This document shows positions 52,409-63,146 of a stretch of 64,000 nt of DNA, one piece after another. A program made the position numbers and the translations under genes. The notes under the pieces are model-generated. The model was not told the DNA's origin and searched no databases. It worked only from the letters and a program-made list of their open reading frames with translations. The first letter of the stretch is position 1, and every line of letters begins with the position of its first letter. The stretch is from Nemertoderma westbladi (Eukaryota; Xenacoelomorpha; Nemertodermatida; Nemertodermatidae). Where the stretch lies: contig JAUCBJ010007171.1 of assembly GCA_032718475.1 (NCBI GenBank), positions 1 through 64,000 of the forward strand, written 5' to 3'.

Positions 52409-53359
52409 ATGGCTAGAAACGAAGCCCGACAGTGCGTCTCCTCAGGTCAAATTTTAAAGTTTGATGGTGATGAACAGAAATGGTTACCCTTTGCAGATTT
52501 CTGCAAAGACAGTATTCTAGAATCACCATTGAGTGAACGTGAGAAGCTTAGATATTTAATAAGTTGCCTGGAAAGACCCCTAAACAGATGGCTGCAAAAT
52601 ATGTGGGCCATGTAGATGGCATCAACACTGTTTGGGATACTCTAAAGGAGCGGTATGGCAATGAAGAAAGCTTGGCACGCAACATGTATGACAGATTAAT
52701 CTCTAAAAATAGATCCACTCAAAACGGGATCGTGGAGTTTAGAGATGAAGTAGAGGAAATTTGTCGCCAGCTTGAATGGCTAGGACAGAAACAAGTGTAC
52801 GATAGAATCATGACAGTACAGTTTGTTTCCAGTGCGCTTGCTTCCAAAGGGCTCCACTGCGACCAGATGGGATCGATACACTTACAATTACAAACTTAAA
52901 CATGGATGTTTCCCCGATATGAACTCATTTAGAGGCTTCTTGAAAGCGGAAACCTCCACGTATCTTATCACAATGAACCGGGAAAAAAGCACCCGTTCAG
53001 ACACAAAAAACACTGATAAGACAGCATCTAAGAAGCGATACGCTTATGTCACCAACTATGAAGAGTGTCTCTCTGATCACTCTGGTTCAGACACAGAGGG
53101 ATGTGAAAGCATATATTACGGTGAAGTGAACTCCAGATGTGAAAATAAGCACAGTGGCCAAGGCAAGACAAATAGGAGAACACCTCCTCCCAAGGCTAAT
53201 AGCACCCCCAAGAATGCATATGTGGATAACCGTAAGGCGACCACGAAAACCTATAATACAATCACAGCTGGCACAACCAACCTTAAGTGCCCCCTTTGTA
53301 AAATAGACGCACATCCACTTGCGAAATGCAACACCTTCATAAAAAAGACACTAAAGTAG
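52409..53359 (+). pseudogene. gag: BEL/Pao family C gag, capsid region and first knuckle
   Basis: Begins MARNEARQCVSSGQILKFDG, matching MARTEARQAVKVGEIVKFNG in B1. The capsid region continues (KWLPFADFCKDSILE, EKLRYLISCLE, then WDTLKERYGNEESLARNMYD in a shifted frame at 52,564-52,899) and returns to the first frame at 52,823. A knuckle-like CPLCKIDAHPLAKC follows. It ends at a TAG (53,357-53,359) where families A and B have a sense codon. Frameshifts lie near 52,590 and 52,830. Confidence 0.8.
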
Positions 53360-53380
53360 AGACGAAAGACGGTTTTAGAC

Positions 53381-53845
53381 TTGGCAACATGCTTCTTGTG
53401 TCTTAGACCGGGACATTTGCGACGTAAGTGTAGACTAATGAACGCAAAAGCGTGTCCGGTGTGTCAGGGCTCCCATAACCCTTTGCTACACCTAGACCAG
53501 ACCCCGAAGGAAGAGCTAGACCAACGTGTACACTTCACTGATGACGAGACAGACTCATCCGATGAAGGACCGGATGCATTCTACTCCGGAGAATTTACTG
53601 ACGACGATGAATGCTGTAACCATGTCAGTGTGTATGAAGCCTTTACCTATGAGGAACCAGCATCAGAAGATTGTTTCAAATTGGAGAACAATGCATACAG
53701 ATGTTGATAGGCCAAAATGTACCCGAGGCTTTAGAAATTCTGGAGAAACGACCCAGACATCCGGAACCAATGTCAGCCTACGCCTGTCGGACGAGAGTGG
53801 GATGGTTCTGTACCGGGCCTTCCCGGAAAACTCTACTAGAACGAT
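53381..53845 (+). pseudogene. BEL/Pao family C second knuckles joined to protease end
   Basis: CFLCLRPGHLRRKC and CPVCQGSHNPLLH knuckles, an acidic spacer (YSGEFTDDDECC, similar to FYTDEFSDENESC in B1), then at about 53,700 a direct jump to LIGQNVPEALEILEKRPRHP and TRVGWFCTGPSRKTLLER, the end of the protease region. The retropepsin domain with its D-S-G motif is deleted. It ends with a stop, and nothing of RT remains before 54,040. Confidence 0.8.
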
Positions 53846-54040
53846 AAGGACCGACAAGTACAGACACTGACACTCACAATTTAGTGACCCAACTCTGTAA
53901 CGAGACCATAGAGACTGAAGAGGACATATTGACTACCACTGACCAAACCGACAGTGATAGTGATGCACCCCTGTCCTCCTCAGACCAAGACTGTTTCCTT
54001 ACTAGGTACAGTGAACCTGACATCGTGTCCCCAATGACCG

Positions 54041-55145
54041 TGTTCACGCTTTTAGACCTTTAGCAGTTTAACCTGCCAATTTTAGTTGTCCTCTTGTTTA
54101 TAATTCGACTTTAGCGTATATCAATTACCTAGTGTACTGAAGTTACATCAGCCGAAGCCAGTCTGTGCGCGACCTTTCACCCACGGTTTTGGGAGACTGG
54201 ATTCGGATTCCTTGAGAGTTATTGCAGTGTAGACCTACTATATCATTCGATTGATCGTTACTATATAATCTCTGACAATATATTTACTTTCGGGGAAAAT
54301 ATTAACAGTTCCTTTAGGACGTGGCGCTTTAAGTATAAAAATAGAGTTTTGACTTATACTAATCACAACTAGATGGCCACAGAGTTTCGTAAATAGCGCA
54401 TTCTTTAGGAGATGCTTTATTAACCTTCACACTACTTCACACTACTTCACACTAATCTGCCGACCGTCACTGAATTTGATCATAAATAAGGAGGATCGCA
54501 ACTGACACATGTAGGGATTATGAAATAGCATTTAATTCACACAACACCTATATAATGTAAGTCGCAGTTGCTACCGGTAAACCTGTTCCTCTTACCTTTA
54601 GTAATCAAGAAGATTGGGGGTTTTATGATTATTTATCGGTATTCTCCAAATATAACAACAATATCCATTAATATAACAACAATTAATAACAGACCTAAAC
54701 AGAAGTAAAATAGTGCGGTGAACAGTCAGTTAATGAGAAATGATGATACCATGTGAAATTAGTAAGGTAGGTAAGGAGGGAGGGTAATAGATTTACGTTC
54801 TTATAATCAAAGCCATCTGATGTTCCTAAGCTAAAGTCTGAAACTTCCGCACAGAAGCACAGAAAATTCTGAGTTATTTCTGAGGCTCAGAAAAAATTAA
54901 ACAAAGACCATAATGCATTGCGCGAGTTTCCATAGGCCTCTGTCAGACATAAAGGGAAAATTGCACTGATTGGCTGAACGAGGCAGAACAAAGAAAAATT
55001 CCACGTCCACAAAGAATCAGCTGATAGATGTCGTCACACCAGCTCCAATTCCTTCCCGTCGCGTAGTTGGATAAATTTAGGGCTATTTTAGAGTATTCTG
55101 CGCATTGCGGTAAAATGACTTGTTAAGTCCGCAAAAGCTTTTACA
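54041..55145 (-). repeat. 3' LTR of B2
   Basis: 1,105 bp. Ends match the B1 LTR (TGTAAAAGCTTTTGCG at one end, GTGAACA at the other), as do inner blocks such as CCTAAAGGAACTGTTAATAT, but about 700 bp in the middle does not match. It is preceded on the minus strand by the same purine-rich CTGGGAGCGG as in B1. Confidence 0.85.
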
Positions 55146-55171
55146 CCGCTCCCAGAAAATGGGATTTAAGT

Positions 55172-55594
55172 CTATAAAATATAAAAATCACAGTTTCTAA
55201 AATATAAAAAATACTCTAAACGAAGTTTTTTGAGGCTAGCTAGAGTCTTTTTCTCTTTGGGGCGAGCCACTTTACTAGGAGGGCTATAACTCCTGGGTGA
55301 GGGGTGCAATACAATTGCATCGGAAGGTTTAGGGTTACGGTCGGTGTATCCGCCGGTCGAGGTACCCGTTTGATCTATATCAACCTCAGTGGAATGAGGT
55401 CGAACAACCTTTAGAGTGCGTTTCAGGACAGCAGCTCTTACTGGTCCCTGACGAGTCGTTTGCATGAGAGCGGTAGGTGGACCGTGAGTAGTGAGAAATT
55501 TCCTCGGTTTGATGGTTCTTTTCAACTCGCGTTCTCTATATTCATATGGTCGTCTATGAACTTCTTGTAGCTCTGGATGCGAGTTTATGAACAA
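55172..55594 (-). pseudogene. Extra downstream-of-pol gene, C-terminal part (B2)
   Basis: 140 codons, basic and low in complexity, ending in a SPPSKVARPKEKK region followed by TLASLKKLR. It overlaps the previous segment by 10 bp in a shifted frame, so the two are probably one protein broken by a frameshift near 55,590. The basic tail could bind nucleic acid; this is an inference from charge only. It ends about 27 bp before the 3' LTR. Confidence 0.6.
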
Positions 55595-56556
55595 GTCACC
55601 GTATTTATCAATGGTAGAAACTTTAAACTGTATGTAGGATCTTCTGGTTTCACCATATAATATTGAGTTAAATTGACATAATAAGGATGGTCTTTGACCC
55701 CATAAAATGAGTTCGGTAAAGGTCTAGCGCGTAGGTTGACCTCGTGTACCATACGACGGACAAGATCCGCTCGATTGTCCGGAGGTTCAATGAGTATACC
55801 ATCGACACGAGCAGCCTCGATTGGCGGACATTGTAACATAGGAGCGTCAGCGATAAGATCTCTAGATCTTAGGTTGATATAAACCGGTTGGGGTTGTACC
55901 GTGGCGAAGAGTTTGTCTCCGAAATGGGGAACCATTGAAGGATGAATAATGGTTTTGGAATAGAGATTAGTCATAAGGATTTGAGCTTCTGGCTGGGCTA
56001 AAGCTGCTTCTTCTCTCTTGTCCATTTCGATATGCTTCTCCTTGAGCTGATTTTCCTCCGCTTGTTGTTGGAAGCGTTCGTCCAAAAACTCTTGCAGAGA
56101 GTAGGTTCGTCCAAGTTCGATGTCTTCCTCGAGATTCTGGATTTCCCGAACGAACTGGGGTAAGGCTAATTCCTTTACCACTTGGACTTGCTGCTGCAAT
56201 TTACGTTTATCTAAACAATCGTAGGTTCCTTTTCCGATCTTTTGTCGAATAGCATCTAACGTGTTTCGTATAACGCTCTCCTCCACCTCGGTGACAGGTT
56301 GTATTGGAGTTAAACCGTGACGATTATACGGGTTGAACGGAGATATTAGATGTCCGCATCCCAATCCGGCTAGGTAGGATAGGCGAATATCTACAGAGCC
56401 CACAACCGGAGTGCCACTGACTAATTGTTCGGGTAACACTAGATCTTTGAACAATGAGTACAATTCAGGAGGATCCGTCATACTATTAGGATCAAGAGTC
56501 TGAGGTCTCACTAGGGAATGAGGAGGTCTGACCGAGTATTCCGGAACTCTGATCAT
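55585..56556 (-). pseudogene. Extra downstream-of-pol gene, middle part (B2)
   Basis: 323 codons in the same frame as the N-terminal part, separated from it by one stop codon (56,572-56,574). It has a Pro/Leu-rich start, then a charged, helical, coiled-coil-like stretch (residues about 105-190: QQQVQVVKELALPQFV, FQQQAEENQLKEKHIEMD) and a Pro/Arg-rich end (NLRARPLPNSFYGVKDHPYY). No signal peptide, membrane helix or known domain is seen, which argues against an envelope protein. Confidence 0.65.
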
Positions 56557-56571
56557 AGGTTTATTTAAGGA

Positions 56572-57381
56572 TCATTTGAGTCGAGCGAGTGTGGGTGATA
56601 CATCGAACAAGTTTCGCTCGAAGCTCCCGTAAGTATAGCAAGTAAAACTGTGTTTAGCCCAACGTCTCCGTGGATGTTTATGTCTTTCCGTTTGTTGGTT
56701 GGGTCTAGGGCATTTGTCGCAATAATACCAAAGACGCACGTCTTGTAGGGGAAACGCTGGTGATCTTTCTCCAGTTTTACAATATTCCTCCATCTGTTCG
56801 AAGCTATCCGGTACAACAGGTAGTGGTCGATCGGCGGTAAGATACATCATAGTGAAATAGAGTCGTTTGAGTTCTATCATAGGGTTATGATGTATACCTT
56901 GAGGATATCGAGTTTCTAGATTTTGTTGACTGGCTACATTGAGATATGTTTCTCTCAGGAATTCCAAATATTCGTTGAAGTCACTGCGTTTATCTGGCTC
57001 TTCAACGTCTTCACTTTCGAGTCGGTTTCGAATAGAATTTTCGCGTTCGATTCTCAGTTTATCATTCCGACTCTGCTGGGTATGATATTTAAACAGGATC
57101 ATTTCGGTGTCTACATCGTCCGTATCGTGTAAATCGATAGGATGACCAGTAGTTAAGAAGTCCATATACGTACCATTATGATGCGTATAGCGAGCGGTTA
57201 ATTTTCTATAGTCCAATTCACGTGTGAGCTGTTCCTTTGACATTGGCGGTTCGATATAACGGCCATCATCCTCCATAGTATGTTGACTAGCGTCGCCGCT
57301 TATTAAACTATCAACAAACGCCTGCAATGGTAGGGTATATCGCTCCCTGATACCAAGATCATCTTCTATCAACTCAGTCAT
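56572..57381 (-). CDS. Extra downstream-of-pol gene, N-terminal part (B2), unknown function
   Basis: 269 codons from ATG at 57,381. Charged and soluble-looking. An acidic HDTDDVDTEM motif (about 85-94) is followed by a helical Arg/Glu-rich stretch, then LKRLYFTMMYLTADRPLPV (shared with the family A fragment). A cysteine/histidine cluster near the end (C221, C224, H234, H236, H244, C248) could hold zinc. There is no signal peptide or membrane segment. It is separated from pol by 1.7 kb of non-coding DNA and lies upstream of the 3' LTR. The next segment follows in frame after a single stop. I recognise no family; relatives in B1 and family A show it is part of this BEL/Pao group rather than a chance capture in one copy. 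Confidence 0.65.
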   Translation of the reverse strand: MTELIEDDLGIRERYTLPLQAFVDSLISGDASQHTMEDDGRYIEPPMSKEQLTRELDYRKLTARYTHHNGTYMDFLTTGHPIDLHDTDDVDTEMILFKYHTQQSRNDKLRIERENSIRNRLESEDVEEPDKRSDFNEYLEFLRETYLNVASQQNLETRYPQGIHHNPMIELKRLYFTMMYLTADRPLPVVPDSFEQMEEYCKTGERSPAFPLQDVRLWYYCDKCPRPNQQTERHKHPRRRWAKHSFTCYTYGSFERNLFDVSPTLARLK

Positions 57382-59101
57382 AGCTGCTATATGAGTTTAT
57401 CGATATTATAATTAATTATAATTTAGGCTAGCGGTCGTCGCTGCATCCCCCTCAATGCCCCCGGACAGCGCAAGATCCTCAACGCTGATATACTGTCGTC
57501 GCTGTGCCTCTCGCCAACGTAGTAGCTACACAACGACAACAATAACCAGCGTGAGTCACTCCACTGTCCGTCCCAAGGGCTTAGATTTACTGGGGGTTCT
57601 TGCTACAGAGGCAGGGTAACTTTCACAACTGCGACTCGCTACTGTAAACACACTTTAGTAGTAACATTCACCTATAAATACACAAATTCCACACTCCTGT
57701 CACAAATTGTACACATTCGGGCCATTTGTCCGTTAGTCAAGTGCCTTTCAGAATGCCACGTTATTATTATGTATCCCTGGAAACTAGCAGGGTGCTATTT
57801 ATTCCGCATGCTATTCAATGGGGCAAGCTTTCTATTGTTCTTTTAACTCGCTTCTAATTCTAGCGTGGTTGTTGCTATGGTGACATTATGGAAAGCTAGC
57901 AGTAGAATTAGGGTAATTCTCATGCATACAGATCTGGGATGCTATTTAATAGTAATTCTTTAATTGTCAATATTCCCATTTATACATGATTTTATGAATT
58001 TTATCGGCTATTGACTGTACACTGGAGATTCTCGGACACTAATATGCTTAATAGGGTGAATCTCCGCTCCCATGATCTATTAATTAATGGAATTTTGGGA
58101 ATGTTATAAATTGTATAAAATGACGATTTATCAAATTCATGAGAGGATATGAATTTAAAACTTATTCCCGTAAATTTTATTATTTGATATTAAAATAGAC
58201 ACAATTTTATTCCAGAACATGTCTGGGGACTAGGATCCTTAATTCTATAAATTTTGTCTTTTTAAGAGTATCGGTAAGTGCTACGATATCTTAATCGACT
58301 AGAATTTTAGAGGATCTAAATTTTAACAGATTTTTGATTTATAGATATTCTAGATTTAATTTATCTGCATTTACTCTATTATAACATTTGTTTTAATAGA
58401 TTTTATAAATATTTATTAAATATTTAATATTTAAGATGGGCACCGATTTATTCCAGAACATGTCTGGGGACGTTAACCACTGATTCTAGAAATTTGTCTT
58501 TCAAGTATATCGGTGCGTGCCGCGATATCTTAATCAACTAGAATTTCAGATGGTCAAAGGGTTTAACAGATTTATTTTGCGTTTTAACGCTACTGTTAAA
58601 TGGATATCATTCTACTATATGTATTATTTAATATACGGTATGAGAGCAATATTGCAAGAAGCAATGTCAGTGAGAAGAGGCAAGTCGTTTCCAAGGTCTA
58701 CCCAGAGCTTGGTTTAGCCGAGACACGAGGATCTGAACTTTGCATTCCTAATACTCTACTTACTAATAATACTTGACTACAGTAGGGGCGGTATTGTACT
58801 TTTAATAAGTACGGACATTTCATCTTACTGTAGTCACTTATTTATAGTACGATACGGACAGTAAGGAAAGAGAAAATGAATTATTTCTCGCCGTTAAACG
58901 AAATATATAATGCTAAGTAATTAAGTAATAAACGCGAATATATATTGCACTAATCTACTGAATAATCGCTAAAATAATATTCTACTAAGTAAAATTAAAG
59001 AAAACGATTATAATAATAAAATTACATAATAATGCATACATAAATATAAAAATAATAAAAAAATATAAAATAATATAGTCACACACCCACTCCAAACGCT
59101 G
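57382..59101 (-). other. B2 non-coding stretch between pol and the extra gene
   Basis: Reverse counterpart of 41,599-43,250 in B1, with the same pair of diverged repeats around TTAAGATATCG and CCCCAGACATGTTCTGG. It is GC-rich next to the extra gene. The 66-codon open frame at 58,517-58,717 on the plus strand has no motif. Confidence 0.65.
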
Positions 59102-59689
59102 TTATGTTGGGGAGTCCCTAGATGTTTGTTGGATTAGGGAGGTGGTCGTGGGAAGAGTATCTTGCCTTCCATAGTTACCGGATAACTCTTTGTCTCTTTC
59201 CAGTAAACATAAACGACCAACTGGGCGATTAAGTTGTTGTGTTTCGAATACAATTTCAGGTTTCTTAAAGTTACGTCGCATGACGACGAGTTCTACCGAT
59301 TGCACCAAACCATCATCAGAGATATGAGTCTTGATGATACGACCTGTCTGCCACCGCTTACGTGGAAGATCTGATTCCACAATAAGGACCATGTCTCCGG
59401 CGCTGACGTTTTCTTGCTGCGCAAACCACTTGGTTCGAAGTTGTAGCGTAGGCAGATAATGTTTTTCGAAATGGTCAGCAAAACGACGGGATAACAACTG
59501 CATAAGTTGCCAAGTTTGTCGGCAGTATTCGTCTCCGTCCGTGATTTCCGATCGTGGGAGCAGGGCTACAGGTTTCTTCAGTAGGAAATGCACGGGTGTT
59601 AGCGCTTCTAGGGAGTCGGGACTCGATGAGACTGGCATAAGCGGTCTCTCGTTGAGATAGGCAGCGATTTCCTCCATTAACGTCCGCAA
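59102..59689 (-). pseudogene. pol: B2 integrase end and DUF5641
   Basis: 195 codons: MRTLMEEIAAYLNERPL is the last helix of the BEL/Pao integrase core region, followed by TPVHFLLKK, then the complete DUF5641 domain (VSAGDMVLIVESDLPRKRW, TGRIIKTHISDDG, GRLCLLERD) and a short tail ending SRDSPT, as in B1. The junction at about 59,700 joins it to the RNase H-side linker, so the integrase zinc domain and the catalytic part of the core are deleted. Confidence 0.85.
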
Positions 59690-59779
59690 AAGTTCGTCGG
59701 TGAGGTTTTAGGTTTGACTTTCTCTGCTCCCTTGGCTTGTCTAATCTCAGCTGTGGTGAGATGAGGAGGCCATTCATCC

Positions 59780-60120
59780 TCTTATGTACTTAGGAAGTCG
59801 GGTCCACCTAACCAGTCTGGAGTATCTATCAGTTCTTGAGGAGTTGCTCCACTGGAGGCGATGTCGGCTGGATTAATCGTCCCCGGGCAATGTCTCCATT
59901 GATCTACATAAGAGCGACTGAGTATAATGGCTACTCTGTTGGTAACGAATACGCTGAACTGACAGACTTCATTGGTTATATACTCCAGAACGAGTAAAGC
60001 ATCAGTCCAATAGACAGTTTTCTCCAGTGGATAGTCGATCTGTTCTGTTACATTCCGGCCGATGGCTGTAGCGTATAGAGCCGCCTTTAACTCCGCTCGA
60101 GGAACTCGTTTATCAAGTTG
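59780..60120 (-). pseudogene. pol: B2 RNase H, C-terminal half
   Basis: Continues RNase H in a shifted frame after the break at 60,087: RVPRAELKAALYATA, YWTDALLVLEY (catalytic Asp) and DQWRHCPGTINPADIASSGA. The shift is caused by a 13-bp tandem duplication (CTTGATAAAC present twice around 60,100-60,127). It ends at a stop near 59,780. Confidence 0.75.
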
Positions 60121-61328
60121 TTTATCAAGGCATTAGAGGTTACCAAGGCAACTTTAATTCCATCCGGAGTTTCAACCCTCAGGTAGGCTACTATACCTAT
60201 TCCCATATCGCTGGCGTCTCCAAACACATGGAGTTGATAGGAATACGTAGGGAGAACATGATCAAAATATGAACGGGAAATTATAAAGTTCTCGATGGCT
60301 GGTAGAGAATCTTCCCATTTCATCCACTTCTTTAATAATTCTCCCTTAAGTGGATCGTCCCATGAGTGGTTTTCAAGCCACATTTGTTGTACTAAACTCC
60401 GAGCAATCAACATAACTGGGCTAATAAATCCCAATGGATCGAAATAAGTGCTCAGGATACTTAAACAAATCCGTTTAGTCCGAACTGGATTATCTCGCTG
60501 TTTTAGCTGGAAAAACAGGATATCTCTCTCTGTGTCCCATTTCAAACCAAGTGTCTTGGTTTCTGGAAGATCATCTTTGATTAGGTCTAGGTCTTTCGCT
60601 CCTCGATCTTCTACCGGGATCGATTCCAGAAACTCACGGGAGTTGCTGGTGAATTTAGTTAATCGAAATCCACCTCTTTTTAAGCACTCTACCATTCCTT
60701 TGGCGACATCAATGGCTTCTTCCACAGATGGAAGGGACTTTAAATTGTCGTCCATGTATATATCCCGTTTGATGTTGTCGATCACCTCTTTTGAGAAGGC
60801 GTCCCGGTTGTCATCAGCAGTGGTGCGCACCACTGAACAGGCGTTTGAAGGGCTTGAGATGATCCCAAAAGCCTGGATGGTCATCCAATACTCCACCGGT
60901 TTCTGATTGAGGTCTCCTTCAGGCCACCACAGAAATCGTAGGCTGTCTCGATCCCTATCTAGCGCCTTGACTTGTAAGAACATGCCTTCTATATCGGAGG
61001 CGAAAGCGATTGAATATTGTCGTAATCTTAAGAGTATTCCCAACAAGGATTGGAGTAAGTTGGGTCCTGGTAACAACTCGGAATTAAGGGATTGGCCCAT
61101 GTAGAGGGCGGAGCCGTCGAATACTACTCGTACCTCATGAGGTTTACCGGGTTTGGGAACGTAATGATGTGTTAAATAGTATGTTCTTTCAGTTAGGGGT
61201 GTTCCTTCCGGTACTCGCTCCGCATATCCCTTATTAATAAATTTCTTCAACTGAGTCTGATACATTTCTTTAGCTGAAGCATTTGCCGTAAGGCGTCGAT
61301 GTAGTTGAGCAATTCTTTTCTCTGTCAA
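60087..61328 (-). CDS. pol: B2 reverse transcriptase and start of RNase H
   Basis: 413 codons. RT motifs: YYLTHHYVPKPGK, VRVVFDGSALYMGQSLNSEL, AFASDIEGMFLQVKAL (first Asp), and catalytic YMDD (60,747-60,758). Then TFDPLGF-like YFDPLGFISPV and RNase H start VFGDASDMGIGIVAYL. It is in frame with the protease segment upstream (61,332-63,023), separated by one TGA, so the two form one pol with a nonsense change. It breaks at 60,087 because of the 13-bp duplication. The polymerase domain itself looks complete. It copies element RNA to DNA in particles. Confidence 0.85.
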   Translation of the reverse strand: MTEKRIAQLHRRLTANASAKEMYQTQLKKFINKGYAERVPEGTPLTERTYYLTHHYVPKPGKPHEVRVVFDGSALYMGQSLNSELLPGPNLLQSLLGILLRLRQYSIAFASDIEGMFLQVKALDRDRDSLRFLWWPEGDLNQKPVEYWMTIQAFGIISSPSNACSVVRTTADDNRDAFSKEVIDNIKRDIYMDDNLKSLPSVEEAIDVAKGMVECLKRGGFRLTKFTSNSREFLESIPVEDRGAKDLDLIKDDLPETKTLGLKWDTERDILFFQLKQRDNPVRTKRICLSILSTYFDPLGFISPVMLIARSLVQQMWLENHSWDDPLKGELLKKWMKWEDSLPAIENFIISRSYFDHVLPTYSYQLHVFGDASDMGIGIVAYLRVETPDGIKVALVTSNALINNLINEFLERS

Positions 61329-61331
61329 GGG

Positions 61332-63023
61332 TCAGTTGTTTATGAATTTTGGTTCTCGCTTTCGGAATGGGAGACCGATTTCATACCTACCTTGATCTTT
61401 AAGAAAATGTGTAGTTGTCTCCTGGATCTGCTTGGCTCTTTCTTCTTCTACCGATAGGGCCTTATCGTAGGAATTGGGCTCCACAGCCTCTTGAGTAAAG
61501 AATCGTACGGCGTGTTCATCTCGAGTTTTCGCGTTATATCTCTCGATTACGTCATTCAGTTCGTCGTTATAGTTGACTTGTCCTGATGGATGAATGACTT
61601 GACATAGGTTCACTTGGTTTTGCCACGTCTCGTTTTCCGTAAGGATATCGATTGTATTCTCTTCGTCGAAGAGCTGATGGATATCGTCATTATCTGAGGA
61701 GTATGGTGTTCCCTCAGTTGGGTCGTCAACTTCACTGCTCTCCAGTTTCCATTCACTTAATTGATATACCCGTTCTTTTGGTAATCTTTCCATTAGAGTT
61801 CTACGTGAAGAGCCAGTAAAGTACCAACCTACTCTAGTTCTTCCCGCATAAACTTGTAATGGTTGCGGTTGAGCAGGCCGTTTCTCCAATGTCTCAAGCG
61901 CTTCATGCGCATTTTGGCCGATGAGTATTTGCACTCCAGGGTAATCTGTGTTGAATCTAGGTATATTAAGCTGCTGGGTGGAATCGTCCTCATCCCAGTT
62001 ATAAGGTTCTACTTGGCTGGTAGCGAAGTTCTTTATCGCCACCATTTTTACTGACCTTATACTATGTTCTCCTAGTTCATCCTGGGGGGTGGACAATGCA
62101 CCTACATAATAATCAGCTACTACTGTAGATTTCCAAACCTGCATAATTCCTGACATGTTTAACTTAGTTCGGAACTTGGGTTGTCCAGCAAAGATGTCTT
62201 CAGCTAGTTCTTTGTCGATGAATGTTCCTGTGCTACCGGAGTCAAGGAGGGCGTTCACTATATAACTCCTTTTAGGTCCGTGGACCCTTAACTGCACTAC
62301 TGGAAATTCTCGGATTCCTACATTGGAAGTTGGTGCTTTCCAAGATGGTTGTCGGTCAGAAGTAGTTAGGGGGAGCTCGCTGTCTGTGTCTTTTTCATAC
62401 GTAAGTGCTCGATACACTGCGGTATTTATCAGGTAACAGGATTCGTTTTCATCGGAGAATTCGTCCGTATAGAATCCTTCCATCTCAGAACCTTGGTCAG
62501 TGTCGTTCACGTCACTGAATTGGACATGCAGTTCGGAATCACTCACCTGACTCGAGTTGTTTCGTTCGAATTCAGTGTGCAACAAGATATGATGTTTTGC
62601 GCCGCACTTCGCACACCTTGCGTCGGAGTAACAGGTTCGCCTTTGGTGTCCTTGTCTGAGGCAATTATAACACAACCGCTTATCCCACATGACTTCCCGT
62701 CTATTCTTTAATGATTTCTTTAGGAATTCATCACACACATTCAAACGGTGGGTCCCGTCACATAGCGCACATTTCGGTTTGATATTACTTATCTTATTTT
62801 GAGTAACGTTGTGCACACTCATTCTTTCTTCGGGCTTTCTTACCTGAATTCTCTTAGGAGACGTAGGAGGAGTTTTTCTTACCTGTTCTCTCCTGTCATT
62901 GGTTCGAGACTTGAATTTACTTACGTCTTTAGGCGTTTTATTGACATAATAAGATCTTTCAGTGTCTTTCCCGCTGTCTTCTTCTTGAGAAGCCTGGCTT
63001 TCGCCGTCGTCGGTATAACACAC
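61332..63023 (-). CDS. B2 zinc knuckles, aspartic protease and RT N-terminus
   Basis: 563 codons: CCHC knuckles (CYNCLRQGHQRRTC, CAKCGAKHHILLH), acidic spacer, retropepsin with LLDSGSTGTFIDKELAEDIF, the conserved GQNAHEALETLEKRP and TRVGWYFTGSSRRTL region, and the start of RT (RYEIGLPFRKREPKFINN). Same frame as gag upstream; stops at about 63,108 and 63,147 separate them. It ends with TGA at 61,332-61,334. This region is continuous here but frameshifted in B1. Confidence 0.85.
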   Translation of the reverse strand: MCYTDDGESQASQEEDSGKDTERSYYVNKTPKDVSKFKSRTNDRREQVRKTPPTSPKRIQVRKPEERMSVHNVTQNKISNIKPKCALCDGTHRLNVCDEFLKKSLKNRREVMWDKRLCYNCLRQGHQRRTCYSDARCAKCGAKHHILLHTEFERNNSSQVSDSELHVQFSDVNDTDQGSEMEGFYTDEFSDENESCYLINTAVYRALTYEKDTDSELPLTTSDRQPSWKAPTSNVGIREFPVVQLRVHGPKRSYIVNALLDSGSTGTFIDKELAEDIFAGQPKFRTKLNMSGIMQVWKSTVVADYYVGALSTPQDELGEHSIRSVKMVAIKNFATSQVEPYNWDEDDSTQQLNIPRFNTDYPGVQILIGQNAHEALETLEKRPAQPQPLQVYAGRTRVGWYFTGSSRRTLMERLPKERVYQLSEWKLESSEVDDPTEGTPYSSDNDDIHQLFDEENTIDILTENETWQNQVNLCQVIHPSGQVNYNDELNDVIERYNAKTRDEHAVRFFTQEAVEPNSYDKALSVEEERAKQIQETTTHFLKDQGRYEIGLPFRKREPKFINN

Positions 63024-63146
63024 TGGTGTTACTTTTCTCCTAGAAATGGGTTTCTCACTTACCTTGTTTTCCGGTGTCTTCTCTCTGGACTGCTTTAGGA
63101 GCTATAATTTCACTTCTCCATCTAAGAATGACATGAGAGGGTCTCG

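Noticed and set aside
55172-57381. Extra gene as an envelope gene
   Set aside because: No signal peptide, no membrane helix and no furin-like site; the charged and coiled-coil-like composition suits a soluble protein.
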